From: Bacteroidota bacterium
GTDB lineage: Bacteria; Bacteroidota; Bacteroidia; NS11-12g; UBA955
Length of the DNA stretch: 64,000 nucleotides
Reading direction: 5' to 3'
NCBI GenBank assembly: GCA_024103355.1
Contig: JAGFIU010000036.1
Coordinates: forward strand, 5,001 to 69,000
The notes under the pieces are model-generated. The model was not told the origin of the DNA. It ran no database searches and saw only the letters and a program-made list of their open reading frames with translations. Both the position numbers and the translations under genes were made by a program. Positions 36,970 through 46,469 of this stretch are shown here, piece after piece (within the stretch, counting starts at the first letter, position 1; each line of letters starts with the position of its first letter).

Positions 36970-38244
36970 TTAGAACTTATACTGAAGTCTTAATGTGAAC
37001 ATATTATCTTTTTTATCCGTATCGTAGCCGCTCAAGTTTCTTGATGTTTCATTCTTAACCATATCATAATAAGCAGTTGCTTTTAAGTTATTATTTATCT
37101 TCCAAAGCAATCCAAAACCAATAGTTTGATAAGAAATTTCGGCTTTGCCTGTTTGGTTCAATCCTATATCATCTTTAGAAATTTCTGAATTAGGATCATA
37201 CCAATCATATTTTACTACTGCCGAAAATGGAATATTTTTTAAATCTTGAACTAAACTTACATAACCTCCATTGAAATGGCGAATATATAAATCATAATTT
37301 CCTGCAGTTGCACTATTAGGGCTTTTACTTCCTCCTTTATCTCCGGGTTGCGTTCCCGTAATAAATTCTCCACTTAAAGTTGTAAGACCAAGCATACTCA
37401 TAACTTCAAACTGTGCATCTATACCGAAATACTCTCTTCCGGCATTTTTACCTATATTACTTGAAGAACTATCTACAAGGAAAAGGTTGTTATGTGAAGT
37501 AAAGATATTTTGTGTACCTTGGTATACTCCTCCGTTATAGTAGGAAAATCCACCACTGAGTTTTATTATTTTATTGAAACTTTTAGTAAGAGATAAGTGC
37601 CCAATAAAATCTTTTCTATTCTTTATATCAGATTTTATTCCATTTCCTGCAAAAACGCCTGCATCTAACTTTAAAAAATTTAATGGTGAATTTTTATTCG
37701 GTTTTAAAGAAATCATAAATCCTAAATCTCGCTCTTCAGGAAAAAGGGTGGTAACCACTCTTGCTCTCTCCGGAGCTTCTCTTGAAGAGGAAGAACGCTC
37801 TATCTCATATCCAAACGGTCTGTTGAAAACACCCACTTTCAATGAACTTTGGCTAAATTTTTTATCTTTTATTTGAAGGTAGGCATCTTTTAATCCTAAA
37901 CCCTTATCCGTCATATCTATTTGAAAAACACCGGTGGCAATGCCCTTTTCATAGGAAAATTTCAATCTTCCTCTCCTAATTCCAAAACGATTAAAATCTT
38001 CATTCTTGTTTATGTTGGATGAACCAACTTTCAATGAAGCATTAGGTTGACCATATTGAATTTGTCCCTGAAAATAACCTGAAATTTTCAAGCCTTTAAA
38101 TTTTTCTAACTTATTTACCTTTTCTTCTAATGCTTGAAGCCTTAGTGAATCATTCTTTTGTGCAAAAATTTGTGTTGTTCCTAAACAAGTTCCGGAAAAT
38201 AGTAGCATTGCTACCCATTGTTTTTTTACTTTTACTTTCATCAT
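36970..38244 (-). CDS. Phosphate-selective porin (OprO/OprP family)
   Basis: An outer-membrane barrel of about 425 residues with a signal peptide (MLLFSGTCLGTTQIFAQ). A short coiled coil (RLQALEEKVNKLEKF) follows. Barrel strands with the family pattern then come: ISGYFQGQIQYG, FGIRRGRLKFSYEKG and KVGVFNRPFGYEIERSSSSREAPER. It ends in YKF, a terminal aromatic as in barrel proteins. The open frame extends to a TTG at 38268, but ATG 38244 (or 38241) is the better start. Placement upstream of pstS plus a Pho-box-like repeat indicates phosphate uptake. Confidence 0.88.
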   Translation of the reverse strand: MMKVKVKKQWVAMLLFSGTCLGTTQIFAQKNDSLRLQALEEKVNKLEKFKGLKISGYFQGQIQYGQPNASLKVGSSNINKNEDFNRFGIRRGRLKFSYEKGIATGVFQIDMTDKGLGLKDAYLQIKDKKFSQSSLKVGVFNRPFGYEIERSSSSREAPERARVVTTLFPEERDLGFMISLKPNKNSPLNFLKLDAGVFAGNGIKSDIKNRKDFIGHLSLTKSFNKIIKLSGGFSYYNGGVYQGTQNIFTSHNNLFLVDSSSSNIGKNAGREYFGIDAQFEVMSMLGLTTLSGEFITGTQPGDKGGSKSPNSATAGNYDLYIRHFNGGYVSLVQDLKNIPFSAVVKYDWYDPNSEISKDDIGLNQTGKAEISYQTIGFGLLWKINNNLKATAYYDMVKNETSRNLSGYDTDKKDNMFTLRLQYKF

Positions 38245-38268
38245 TTTTTTTATTATTTGATGCCGCAA

Positions 38269-38676
38269 AAGTCTATTGAGAATGTTACGTGGTAGTTACA
38301 ATAATTTTAAGATTCTGAAAAATTAACGGACCATGAGAAGATGATTATTATGGTTACATGAATTCCTGTTTTCTTTGAGATACTAAGGTTCTCAAACAAT
38401 CATTATGTTTAAATTTGGAAACAATAATAAGACATTGATGATATATACAGTTTCTCTCTGTTTATAAGTCTCAGTATTTGTAAAGTAGATTTCTAAATAT
38501 TAATGACTCATTAAAATTGAGAGGGTGATTGCTCATGATTTAGAGTAAAATTATTTGAGGCCTTTTAGTCCGAGAGTATACTCAATTTCGATAGGTTTAG
38601 CAGAGTACATTTATCTCTCCGATGCAATTAGTTTAGATGTCTAATTCAATGTATAATTTTGAAAATCGTTTCTTTT
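38269..38676. other. 408-base gap with the porin regulatory region
   Basis: Holds the candidate Pho box (38284-38299) close to the porin start. I see no ORF or RNA in the rest. Confidence 0.5.
38284..38299 (-). promoter_or_regulatory. Candidate Pho box before the porin (GTAAC-N6-GTAAC)
   Basis: Direct GTAAC repeats with an 11-base period, followed downstream on the minus strand by TAGACTTTTG, a near match to the -7 element. The spacing would place the repeats about 13 bases from the -7 element, as expected of an activator. Confidence 0.55.
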
Positions 38677-39567
38677 TTACTTAGCTCTTTGACGTTTTGA
38701 ACCTATTCTAATAAAAATTGGTTTAATAAAACTAACCAATATTACTGTTATTGTACCAATTGCCAAACCAAAAAATATTTCTCTAACAATTAAGGGAATA
38801 CCAGTTAAGACCCCATGAAAATAGTCAATATAGTGAATAAAAATTCCTCCTGAAACAAGAATCAATGCAATAGTACCCAGTACTTCAAGTGTTCTGACAA
38901 TAACCGGCAGCCCCTTAACTAATATGGTTCCAATAGTGCTTGCCCATTTATTACCATTAGTTGAGTGAATAAGTCTATATCCCATATCATCCATCCGCAC
39001 CAAGATTGCTACAAGTCCATAAACCCCAACAGTTGCTATTAATGCTACAACTGAGACGGTCATAATTTGGATTAGTAAATTCTTGTCTAACACTGTACTT
39101 AACGCAATTATTACAATCTCTAAAGAGAGAATAAAATCAGTTTTAATTGCTGCACTCACTTTTTTCTTCTCTTCAGTTAAAGCATTTGCAGGGCCGGCAG
39201 TAGTATTCACATGTGAGAGATGTTTATGCTTCTTATGGAAGACCAATTCAATTATTTTTTCGGCTCCTTCGTATGAGAGATATATACCGCCTATAACTAA
39301 AAGAATTTTGATTACAAATGGAGCATATAAATTAAGAATTAGAATTAGAGGAACAATGATTAGTTTATTAATAAATGAGCCTTTACTAATTGCCCACAAC
39401 ACCGGCAACTCTCTAGAAGGTGCATATCCCGTAGCTTTTTCTGCATTTACTGCCAAATCATCTCCAAGAATTGCCGCTGTCTTTTTTGTTGCTACTTTTG
39501 AAGCAACAGCAACATCATCCATCAAAGCTGCTATGTCATCTAGAAAAGTAAAAATGCTCACTCCCAT
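38677..39567 (-). CDS. DUF808 family inner-membrane protein (YedI-like)
   Basis: A 296-residue protein starting MGVSIFTFLDDIAALMDDV and continuing KVATKKTAAILGDDLAVNAEKATG, the conserved DUF808 N terminus. About six membrane helices follow. The frame opens to a TTG at 39600, but ATG 39567 gives the family start. Function unknown. It lies 10 bases after a tiny ORF (39578-39715) and has a promoter-like element upstream of that. Confidence 0.88.
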   Translation of the reverse strand: MGVSIFTFLDDIAALMDDVAVASKVATKKTAAILGDDLAVNAEKATGYAPSRELPVLWAISKGSFINKLIIVPLILILNLYAPFVIKILLVIGGIYLSYEGAEKIIELVFHKKHKHLSHVNTTAGPANALTEEKKKVSAAIKTDFILSLEIVIIALSTVLDKNLLIQIMTVSVVALIATVGVYGLVAILVRMDDMGYRLIHSTNGNKWASTIGTILVKGLPVIVRTLEVLGTIALILVSGGIFIHYIDYFHGVLTGIPLIVREIFFGLAIGTITVILVSFIKPIFIRIGSKRQRAK

Positions 39568-39577
39568 TTCTGTCTTA

Positions 39578-39715
39578 TTAATTAATTTGGTAAGTAACAA
39601 TCGAATTATTTAACCCTACAAGATTATTGATTTGTCTTCGTAAGTTAGTGTTTTCTTCCAATAATAGTTGCGCTAAAACGTGGTACCCAAGATCTAGAAA
39701 ACACCTATGTATCAT
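39578..39715 (-). CDS. Small coiled-coil-like ORF just upstream of the DUF808 gene
   Basis: A 45-codon frame beginning MIHRCFLDLGYHVL. Hydrophobic heptads run through LLLEENTNLRRQINNLVGLNNSIV, suggesting a short coiled coil. Its stop is 10 bases before the DUF808 ATG, and TATATTTG lies 49 bases upstream of its own ATG. It might be a coupled small protein or a leader ORF. I have no family for it; it could be chance. Confidence 0.3.
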   Translation of the reverse strand: MIHRCFLDLGYHVLAQLLLEENTNLRRQINNLVGLNNSIVTYQIN

Positions 39716-40084
39716 GATTGTTTCATTTTCCAAAGTTGAACAAATAACTAAATTTTGAGCCGGCAAATATAAATTGATTATGTTTTGTAATTACCTTGTC
39801 CTGCATTCTCGAGAGCTATATTTAATATTTACTTTAGTCGTTATCCAATACATACTCTAATTTCCTCCTTCTATATGCTTGGGAGAATAGCGAAAACACA
39901 ATTTAAAATTCGATATATAAAAAATTTCCTAACAAATTTATTTGGTTGTATTCATAATCAATGTGATAGCTTGAATATGATAATATGAACTGAACGTTAG
40001 GCACTCTCTTTTCAACATAGAAGTCCGTAGGAATTTCCAAAGTGTATATGAGGAGTAAAGTATTTAAATCAAGCTATTGAAAGC
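39716..40084. other. 369-base gap with one promoter element
   Basis: AT-rich; no ORF or RNA recognised apart from the TATATTTG element at 39764-39771. Confidence 0.4.
39764..39771 (-). promoter_or_regulatory. Promoter -7 element (TATATTTG) for the small ORF/DUF808 genes
   Basis: Perfect TAnnTTTG on the minus strand, 49 bases before ATG 39715 and 197 bases before ATG 39567. Confidence 0.4.
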
Positions 40085-40966
40085 CTATACAATCCTCAAA
40101 CATCTATCTTTTATGATAAGAGTAATAATTGATACTAAGACAAATGGAAAAGTTAATTGAGTTATGTTAAAGCTAATCATAAACATACTAACAATAGTTG
40201 CAAGGGTTACTGAAACCAAAGCAAAAATTATATCTTTATAGTTCACTCCGGCAAACACAATAGCACAAAGAACAGCGTTAAAACTCAGCAACCCCAAACT
40301 AATATGATGATTTGAAACAGAAAATGCTATTGCAATAATGACAGATACCACTGCTCCACCAAGTCCATATAGTGCTTGAGTTGAAGAATTAATAAGTACA
40401 GCTATAAAGAACAAAACTCCGGATACAATACTTTCTTGAAAAATCACTTGTCCAAATCCTCTAAAAATGAACATGAAAGAATCTATTCTAAGATGGTCAT
40501 TCGTACTTTGATTGAGAAATAAATCGGTAAAATAATAATTGCAAAACATGAGTATTGCCCAGGTCACTAATACAAATGGAAGTGTAAATACAGGTATTTT
40601 TCGTTTCAAAAAAAAGTGTTGAATTACACTTGCAGCAACCGAGCCAACTACTACAATTATCCAACTTGTAAGTTCCGGTTTTAAGAACAACATGCTTGCT
40701 GCACCAACCAATGCTGCACTAAAACCATATAGTCCGTTCTCTAATTCCGATTTATCAAAGTTCAGAAAAATGGCTATTGATGTTCCACATAGTACAGCAA
40801 CAAGCATAGCAACTCCCATTAGAGCAGAACCATAAAAGATTCCTACTAAAAAAAGAAACCCGGTAATATGATTCGCTTGAAGCATTATTTGCGAAATACC
40901 CCTTAATATTATTCTAATAAAGTTTGATATACTCTCAAATCTTAGGGCTTGATTTTTAGATGTCAT
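40085..40966 (-). CDS. Urea transporter (UT family)
   Basis: A 293-residue integral membrane protein, an internally duplicated urea channel. Conserved pieces in both halves are ENGLYGFSAALVGAA and FSVSNHHISLGLLSFNAVLCAIV. IFRGFGQVIFQESIVSGVLFFIAVLINSS and LPFVLVTW match the UT signatures. Urea passes by facilitated diffusion. No urease genes are in the window. It lies between the DUF808 gene and the lamin-tail protein. Confidence 0.85.
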   Translation of the reverse strand: MTSKNQALRFESISNFIRIILRGISQIMLQANHITGFLFLVGIFYGSALMGVAMLVAVLCGTSIAIFLNFDKSELENGLYGFSAALVGAASMLFLKPELTSWIIVVVGSVAASVIQHFFLKRKIPVFTLPFVLVTWAILMFCNYYFTDLFLNQSTNDHLRIDSFMFIFRGFGQVIFQESIVSGVLFFIAVLINSSTQALYGLGGAVVSVIIAIAFSVSNHHISLGLLSFNAVLCAIVFAGVNYKDIIFALVSVTLATIVSMFMISFNITQLTFPFVLVSIITLIIKDRCLRIV

Positions 40967-41109
40967 ATTTATTTGATGATAAAATATATGAGATTTCTGT
41001 TATTATCAAAGTGTCAATTAGGTTTCAAAAAACATTCACTTACACTCTCTACCGCTCCAAAACTAATCAATACAATCAAATTAATATCTACTTTACCGGG
41101 GTTTTGCTC

Positions 41110-43710
41110 TTAATATTTTCCGGTTAAGCTGCACGCGAATTTTTGTCTGATTATTTCACCCTCTTCATTAAAAGCCTCAAAGATGACAACATAGATTCCA
41201 AAAGGGCAACGGCTGTTAAAGTTGCTGTAAAAACCATCCCAACTAACCACACCGGTGCTGTTCAAGCTAAGATTGGAAACCGGTTGCGTTACAAAGACTC
41301 CATCTGAACTATATACATACACATTGGCAACAAAACCATTTTTCTTCAAATCAAATCGGATATTCAGTCTGTCTTCAAAGCCATCTCCATCAGGTGAAAA
41401 AGCTTCGTAGTCCAACCATACCTGATGATTCTCTACCTTGGGCGAATAAGCTTGGGAATTTTTGTAGCCCGGAGTAGCATAGCCTGCATTACCTGTAGCT
41501 GATGCCCAATTGCCAAGGTCAGTGGAAGAACGGTCAAATTCAATTCGCTCAAGACTCACACCTTTTCGGTTGTTTATGAGCTGAAAGTGCATTTTTTCGT
41601 TATACAAAAAACTGTCAATCACCAATCCTTTATAGTCAGTCAGCACTACTCCTCCGCTCTTTTGCGGATAGGAAGGCAAGGAACTTATTTTGACAATATT
41701 CTTCGGAACTTTGCAATCATAATATTGACATAAGGCATTGCCCGATACGGAAAAAGCAATGTACTGCTCGGGGAAAATCAACAAACCGGAAGGTACGGGG
41801 TTAACAAAGTCCCTAAAAGAGCCGTCATCTTTGAGGTTTCCTATGCGGATGTCTTTAAGATCAAGGATTTTAGCACTATGATTATAGATTTCAACAAATT
41901 CAGACAAGCCTTCCGGAGGGTTGAACAGAATTTCATTAATCAATAAATCGCCTCTTTCTGCGTGGTCAGGCATTCCAATTTCGATTGAGGTTTCTTCTAT
42001 CCTATTTGCAGAGCAATCACTCAGGTTTTTTATGGTCAGAGTATAGACTTTGTTTACTTCCATATCTTGCGGAAGCATAAGTTGAATTTTTCCCAAAGAA
42101 TTGTGTAATAGCGTTACCGGATTCATTTGCGGTTCTTCAAAATAATAATTCGAAGGGTCTAATCCTGAAAAAGAATCCAAATTTTCATCAAATCGCAATT
42201 CAATCAGGTTGGGAGCCAATGTATAGGCACTGAGCAAAACAGGAGGTTTAGAATCCGGATTTTTAGCTTTAACAGAGTTGTGAGAGCATGGGGTTCCACC
42301 TTTGGGGTCATTACTGGCTTTCCAATTTTCAAACCCGCTACATGGATTATCAGAATCAATCATTTCCAAACTGAAACCCCCATTCTTTTTGACCAAATCT
42401 TTGTACCATGTATCGGTATAAAGCACACTGTGAATCAATGTGTTTTCGGGATTACGCAAATAGACATCATCGGAGGTTTTGTTGAGCAAAGGGAAATTAC
42501 TTACTCCCAAACAAGTACCAAATATGGATAATGAATTAACCGCATTATTGGGACAAAGTAATATAAAACTGTCGGGTAATAACAGAAAAGATGTTAATCT
42601 GGAGGAAGTATTAGGATCTGAAAGAATAAAATCCTTAAGGTCAATAACTTTTGATGACCGATTGAATAATTCTACATATTGGTAATTAGGCAATCCGGCA
42701 GAGGGAGTAGGAGTAATCATCATTTCATTGATAACCAAATCAAAAGCTTGTGCCGGTTCCGGTTTTAAATAGAAATTCAAGAGTGAGCTATCTTTCATTC
42801 GGTTTCCTTCCAAATCTTTTATTCCGCTAAGGTTAAGACTATAATGATTAAGTGAAACAAGTGGGGTAGTAAAACGCACTCCAATTTCTGTTTTGTTTGG
42901 CAGCAGTTCAATTGAAGCAATGGATACGGAGGGTGAATATTGATAGTTTGCTTTGTTTGTTACAGAAAGAGAATCCAGTTCTTCATCAAAAACAAAGTGC
43001 ATACTATCAGAGCCAATCCACTGTGCTGATAGAAGTTTTGGCGATATGGTATCTCTGATTTCCTTTCCCATGTAGAACAAATCAAAGAAATGTTTTAGGA
43101 AAAACGAAGCAGTGGACTGACGTATGAGTATGCCGGTGAATGGCAACAATTCCAAGTCTAAATCCGTTGTATCTCCCTCGTGAGTCATGGGTTCTAATAA
43201 TCCTTGTGTATTAATATCCAAATACCATTTTCCGTTGGGATATCTCAATACTTTAACTGCCAATGGGTTATTGCTTCTGTTGAGAATACCGTCTGTTCCG
43301 TTGATAAGCATTTGCGGAGTTTGGCCATCTACTTTTTTGTATAAACTAACCTCATCTGCTGTGTTACCTATTCTCACATAGTAGGCATTTTTTGTATTAA
43401 GCAGATTGGATGAATCAGCCATCAGAAACCAGTCCACATAGTTTGCGGAAGACGGATTAAGCTGCAACTCCATTTTGATAAGCCACTCTGTAGTATCTCG
43501 GTGCTGTGCAGCTCTGCTGATAAAGAAACTACTATTGGTTTGTTCTAAATTAGAGCGCAATCTGTTGTTAATAATGATAAAGTTTTCAGTGTTGCCTGTC
43601 CACGCAGAATTCTTGTACAGACTATCATAATCAAACTTGTCATCAATTTGCGCTTGAGTGCTCAATGAGCAGAAAAGCATAGACAATAGTATTTTCCATG
43701 CCGTTTTCAT
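41110..43710 (-). CDS. Large secreted protein with two lamin-tail domains
   Basis: An 866-residue exported protein with a signal peptide ending STQAQ. Two lamin-tail domains are seen at INEMMITPTPSAG...YVELFNRSSKVIDLKDFILS (~residue 330) and INEILFNPPEGLSEFVEIYNHSAKILDLKDI (~595). Ig-like segments precede each (FDEELDSLSV..., FDENLDSFSG...). The C terminus (FSPDGDGFEDRLNIRFDLKK ... GVVSWDGFY ... PFGIYVVIFEA) is a FlgD/CHU-C-like Ig fold. A T9SS type A tail is not evident. Extracellular adhesive or structural role is inferred. Confidence 0.72.
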   Translation of the reverse strand: MKTAWKILLSMLFCSLSTQAQIDDKFDYDSLYKNSAWTGNTENFIIINNRLRSNLEQTNSSFFISRAAQHRDTTEWLIKMELQLNPSSANYVDWFLMADSSNLLNTKNAYYVRIGNTADEVSLYKKVDGQTPQMLINGTDGILNRSNNPLAVKVLRYPNGKWYLDINTQGLLEPMTHEGDTTDLDLELLPFTGILIRQSTASFFLKHFFDLFYMGKEIRDTISPKLLSAQWIGSDSMHFVFDEELDSLSVTNKANYQYSPSVSIASIELLPNKTEIGVRFTTPLVSLNHYSLNLSGIKDLEGNRMKDSSLLNFYLKPEPAQAFDLVINEMMITPTPSAGLPNYQYVELFNRSSKVIDLKDFILSDPNTSSRLTSFLLLPDSFILLCPNNAVNSLSIFGTCLGVSNFPLLNKTSDDVYLRNPENTLIHSVLYTDTWYKDLVKKNGGFSLEMIDSDNPCSGFENWKASNDPKGGTPCSHNSVKAKNPDSKPPVLLSAYTLAPNLIELRFDENLDSFSGLDPSNYYFEEPQMNPVTLLHNSLGKIQLMLPQDMEVNKVYTLTIKNLSDCSANRIEETSIEIGMPDHAERGDLLINEILFNPPEGLSEFVEIYNHSAKILDLKDIRIGNLKDDGSFRDFVNPVPSGLLIFPEQYIAFSVSGNALCQYYDCKVPKNIVKISSLPSYPQKSGGVVLTDYKGLVIDSFLYNEKMHFQLINNRKGVSLERIEFDRSSTDLGNWASATGNAGYATPGYKNSQAYSPKVENHQVWLDYEAFSPDGDGFEDRLNIRFDLKKNGFVANVYVYSSDGVFVTQPVSNLSLNSTGVVSWDGFYSNFNSRCPFGIYVVIFEAFNEEGEIIRQKFACSLTGKY

Positions 43711-43819
43711 AGTTAAACATGGTTTTAGATTGAATAATGGTTATGCAATGATACGGTAAAAAAACCGTAAAGTAAAAACAAGTCTCTGTTATTGATTTCG
43801 GGAAAATGAAAACAAACGA

Positions 43820-45631
43820 CTATTCGTCAGAAGCCAACTCAAATTGGGTTTGCCACATTGTATAGAACTTACTTTCGGGATTATCCAAAAGGTTGCTCGG
43901 GCTACCGGTTTCTATAATTTTTCCGTCTTCAAGTACAATAATTTTGTCAGAATTTTTGATAGTACTCAAACGGTGGGCAATGATAATGGAAGTTCGACCT
44001 TCCATAAGTTTTTCCAATGCATCTTGAACCACCAATTCCGATTCTGAATCCAAGGAGCTTGTTGCTTCATCCAAAATAAGGAACACAGGTTTTTTAAGAA
44101 AAGCACGGGCAATAGCTATCCGTTGTCTTTGACCGCCTGAAAGCTGCACACCGCGGTCACCTACTACCGTTTGATACTTTTCAGGAAAGCGTTCAATAAA
44201 TTCTATTGCATTGGCTTGTTTTGCTGCTTCAATAATTTCTTCTTCTCCTGCTTGAGTATCGCCATAACGTATATTGTCGTATATAGTGCCTCCAAACAGT
44301 CCCACATCTTGTGGTACAAGCCCTATTTGCTTTCGTAAATCATAATAATCAATATCGGAAATATTGGTTTGGTCATATATGATTTGTCCTTTTTGCGGAG
44401 CATAAAAACCGAGCAAAAGTTGTACAATGGTGGATTTCCCTGCACCGCTTGCACCTACTATAGCAACTTTCTCTCCGCGTTTTGCCTCAAAGGAAATGTC
44501 TTGCAACACATTTACATCAGGTCTTGAAGGATAAGCAAATCCTAACTCACGAACACTGAGATTGCCTTGAAGAACATGGCTGACAGGCTTTGCATCGGCT
44601 TCAGCATTCAAATCAGTTTCGGATTCTTGTTCCAAGATGTCCAATATACGGTCTGCAGCTCCCACTGATTTTTGGATTTGTGCATATTGGTCGGAAATAC
44701 CACCAATAGAGGCTCCGACAAACATAGTGTAAATCATAAATTTGATGATATCACCGATTGTCAAAACTCCTTGTGCTTGCAGTTGAAATGCTCTCCATGC
44801 TATAAAAATCAGACCTCCAAACAAACACATGATAATAAAGGAACTGAAAAGTCCTCTGTAAATTCCTCTTCGTACAGAAATATCACGAATTCGGATACTT
44901 TTTTGTCCGAATCGCATGGTCTCATACATCTCGTTTGCAAAAGATTTCACGATTTGAATACCCGAAAGGCTTTCTTCCAAAATAGTCCCTGCATCTGCTG
45001 TTTCATCCTGAATGGTGCGTGAGATTTTGCGAATATATCGACCAAAAAATAATGAGATAATCACCACAGGAGGAATCACTGAAAGCATCACCAATGCTAA
45101 ATCAGGCGAAGTGAAAAACAATAAAATAAGTCCACCTATTCCTACAAGTATTTGACGAATAAAAGTTGCCAAAAAGGTTACAAAAGTTTCTTGAACTTGT
45201 GTGATATCACTTCCAAACCGGCTCAACAAATCACCTGTTCTGTTTTGATGAAAAAAATTCATCGGCAGAGAAATAATCTTGCTGTAGAGTTGGTTTCTCA
45301 ATCGCCAAACCATTCCCTCCGTAGCTTTGACAAATGTCCATACACGCAGATAAGATGAGATTGCCTGCACAATAAAGAGAATAGCAAACAGATAACCTAT
45401 TTTGTTAATTTGATATTTAGAGATACTGCTTGCATCCACAAAATCCCCTGTTAATTTTGGAAATATCAAAGAAGTGCCGGCACTGACCAACAAAAAGATA
45501 GTGCCAAAAAAGAAAAGCCACTTTTGTTTACCCATAAAACTGAATAGTTTGAGCAAACGCTTGAGGGAGTCTTTGTTTATTTTTGCTTTAGGGATATCTT
45601 GTCCGCTAAAAGGTCTGTTTTGTTTTGACAT
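43820..45631 (-). CDS. ABC exporter, fused permease-ATPase (MsbA-like)
   Basis: A 603-residue half-transporter. Six membrane helices (residues ~40-320) form the exporter domain. The ATPase has Walker A GASGAGKSTIVQ, the Q loop, signature QLSGGQRQRIAIARAF, Walker B FLILDEATSSLD and the H loop IIIAHRLSTI. Lipid A or drug export is likely by family, but the substrate cannot be read. A TACATTTG element lies 16 bases upstream. Confidence 0.92.
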   Translation of the reverse strand: MSKQNRPFSGQDIPKAKINKDSLKRLLKLFSFMGKQKWLFFFGTIFLLVSAGTSLIFPKLTGDFVDASSISKYQINKIGYLFAILFIVQAISSYLRVWTFVKATEGMVWRLRNQLYSKIISLPMNFFHQNRTGDLLSRFGSDITQVQETFVTFLATFIRQILVGIGGLILLFFTSPDLALVMLSVIPPVVIISLFFGRYIRKISRTIQDETADAGTILEESLSGIQIVKSFANEMYETMRFGQKSIRIRDISVRRGIYRGLFSSFIIMCLFGGLIFIAWRAFQLQAQGVLTIGDIIKFMIYTMFVGASIGGISDQYAQIQKSVGAADRILDILEQESETDLNAEADAKPVSHVLQGNLSVRELGFAYPSRPDVNVLQDISFEAKRGEKVAIVGASGAGKSTIVQLLLGFYAPQKGQIIYDQTNISDIDYYDLRKQIGLVPQDVGLFGGTIYDNIRYGDTQAGEEEIIEAAKQANAIEFIERFPEKYQTVVGDRGVQLSGGQRQRIAIARAFLKKPVFLILDEATSSLDSESELVVQDALEKLMEGRTSIIIAHRLSTIKNSDKIIVLEDGKIIETGSPSNLLDNPESKFYTMWQTQFELASDE

Positions 45632-45646
45632 CTAATTAACGAGTTG

Positions 45647-45654
45647 CAAATGTA
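45647..45654 (-). promoter_or_regulatory. ABC exporter promoter -7 element (TACATTTG)
   Basis: Perfect TAnnTTTG on the minus strand, 15 bases before ATG 45631. Confidence 0.5.
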
Positions 45655-45722
45655 TTCTTTCTAATTAATCGCTATAAGGCTGTATATAGTCAATTTTGCT
45701 CTTTTTAAACAATAATTTTACT

Positions 45723-46469
45723 CTATAATCCGAAGATATTTGCTGACTCTGCTGCCTGAACATGAAGCATCTCAATACCGTTTTTGATGGATGCTCCATT
45801 CATCTTACATTTTTTTAAAAATAATGTTTCTTCGGGGTTATACACTAAATCATACGCAAGATGTTCATGAGAAGAGGCGCTATAATCAATTTCAATAGCC
45901 GTATCAACATTTGGAAACATACCCAAAGGAGTTGTGTTTATCCATATTTTATGGGATGATAGTATCTGTTTATTCAGTTCAGAATACAAAATACAATCCG
46001 GATTCTCTTTTCGGTTTACTACCAAAAAGTCAATGTTAAGATTTCTTAAAGCTTGTTTCACGGCTTGTGCTGCACCGCCATTACCAAAAACAATTGCCTT
46101 TTTGTGACAAGGTTTTATCAAGGGCTGTATGCTATTTGAAAACCCAACAACATCGGTATTATAGCCGGTAGTAATCACTTGATTTTGAATCTTCTCTATC
46201 TTGATGCAGTTTACCGCACCTATTGCTTTGGCTTCATCGGAAAGTTTATCCAAATATGGAATAACAGACTGCTTATGTGGAATAGTAACATTCAAGCCTA
46301 TAAGCAGAGGGTGATTTTTTAATAGCAAAGGAAAATGTTCAATATTTCCAAAAGGGAATAACTTGTAAATGATGTTTCTAACCTTATTTTTTATAAAATA
46401 ATCTTGAAACCACCGAGGGGAAAATGAGTGAGAAAGTGGAAAACCGATTAAACCGATTTCTTTTTCCAT
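45723..46469 (-). CDS. aroE: Shikimate dehydrogenase
   Basis: NADPH-dependent reduction of 3-dehydroshikimate to shikimate for aromatic amino acids. The 248 residues keep GLIGFPLSHSFSPRW at the N terminus (shikimate site), NVTIPHKQSVIPYLDKL with the catalytic Lys (about residue 65), and the nucleotide loop VFGNGGAAQAVKQAL (~130). ENGxEML appears as IKNGIEMLHVQAAESANIF near the end. It overlaps the DedA gene upstream by 22 bases, so they are co-transcribed. Confidence 0.94.
   Translation of the reverse strand: MEKEIGLIGFPLSHSFSPRWFQDYFIKNKVRNIIYKLFPFGNIEHFPLLLKNHPLLIGLNVTIPHKQSVIPYLDKLSDEAKAIGAVNCIKIEKIQNQVITTGYNTDVVGFSNSIQPLIKPCHKKAIVFGNGGAAQAVKQALRNLNIDFLVVNRKENPDCILYSELNKQILSSHKIWINTTPLGMFPNVDTAIEIDYSASSHEHLAYDLVYNPEETLFLKKCKMNGASIKNGIEMLHVQAAESANIFGL

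Noticed and set aside
39716-39766. Longer version of the small ORF upstream of DUF808 starting at 39766
   Set aside because: The start codon would lie inside the TATATTTG promoter element, so only the shorter frame from 39715 is considered.
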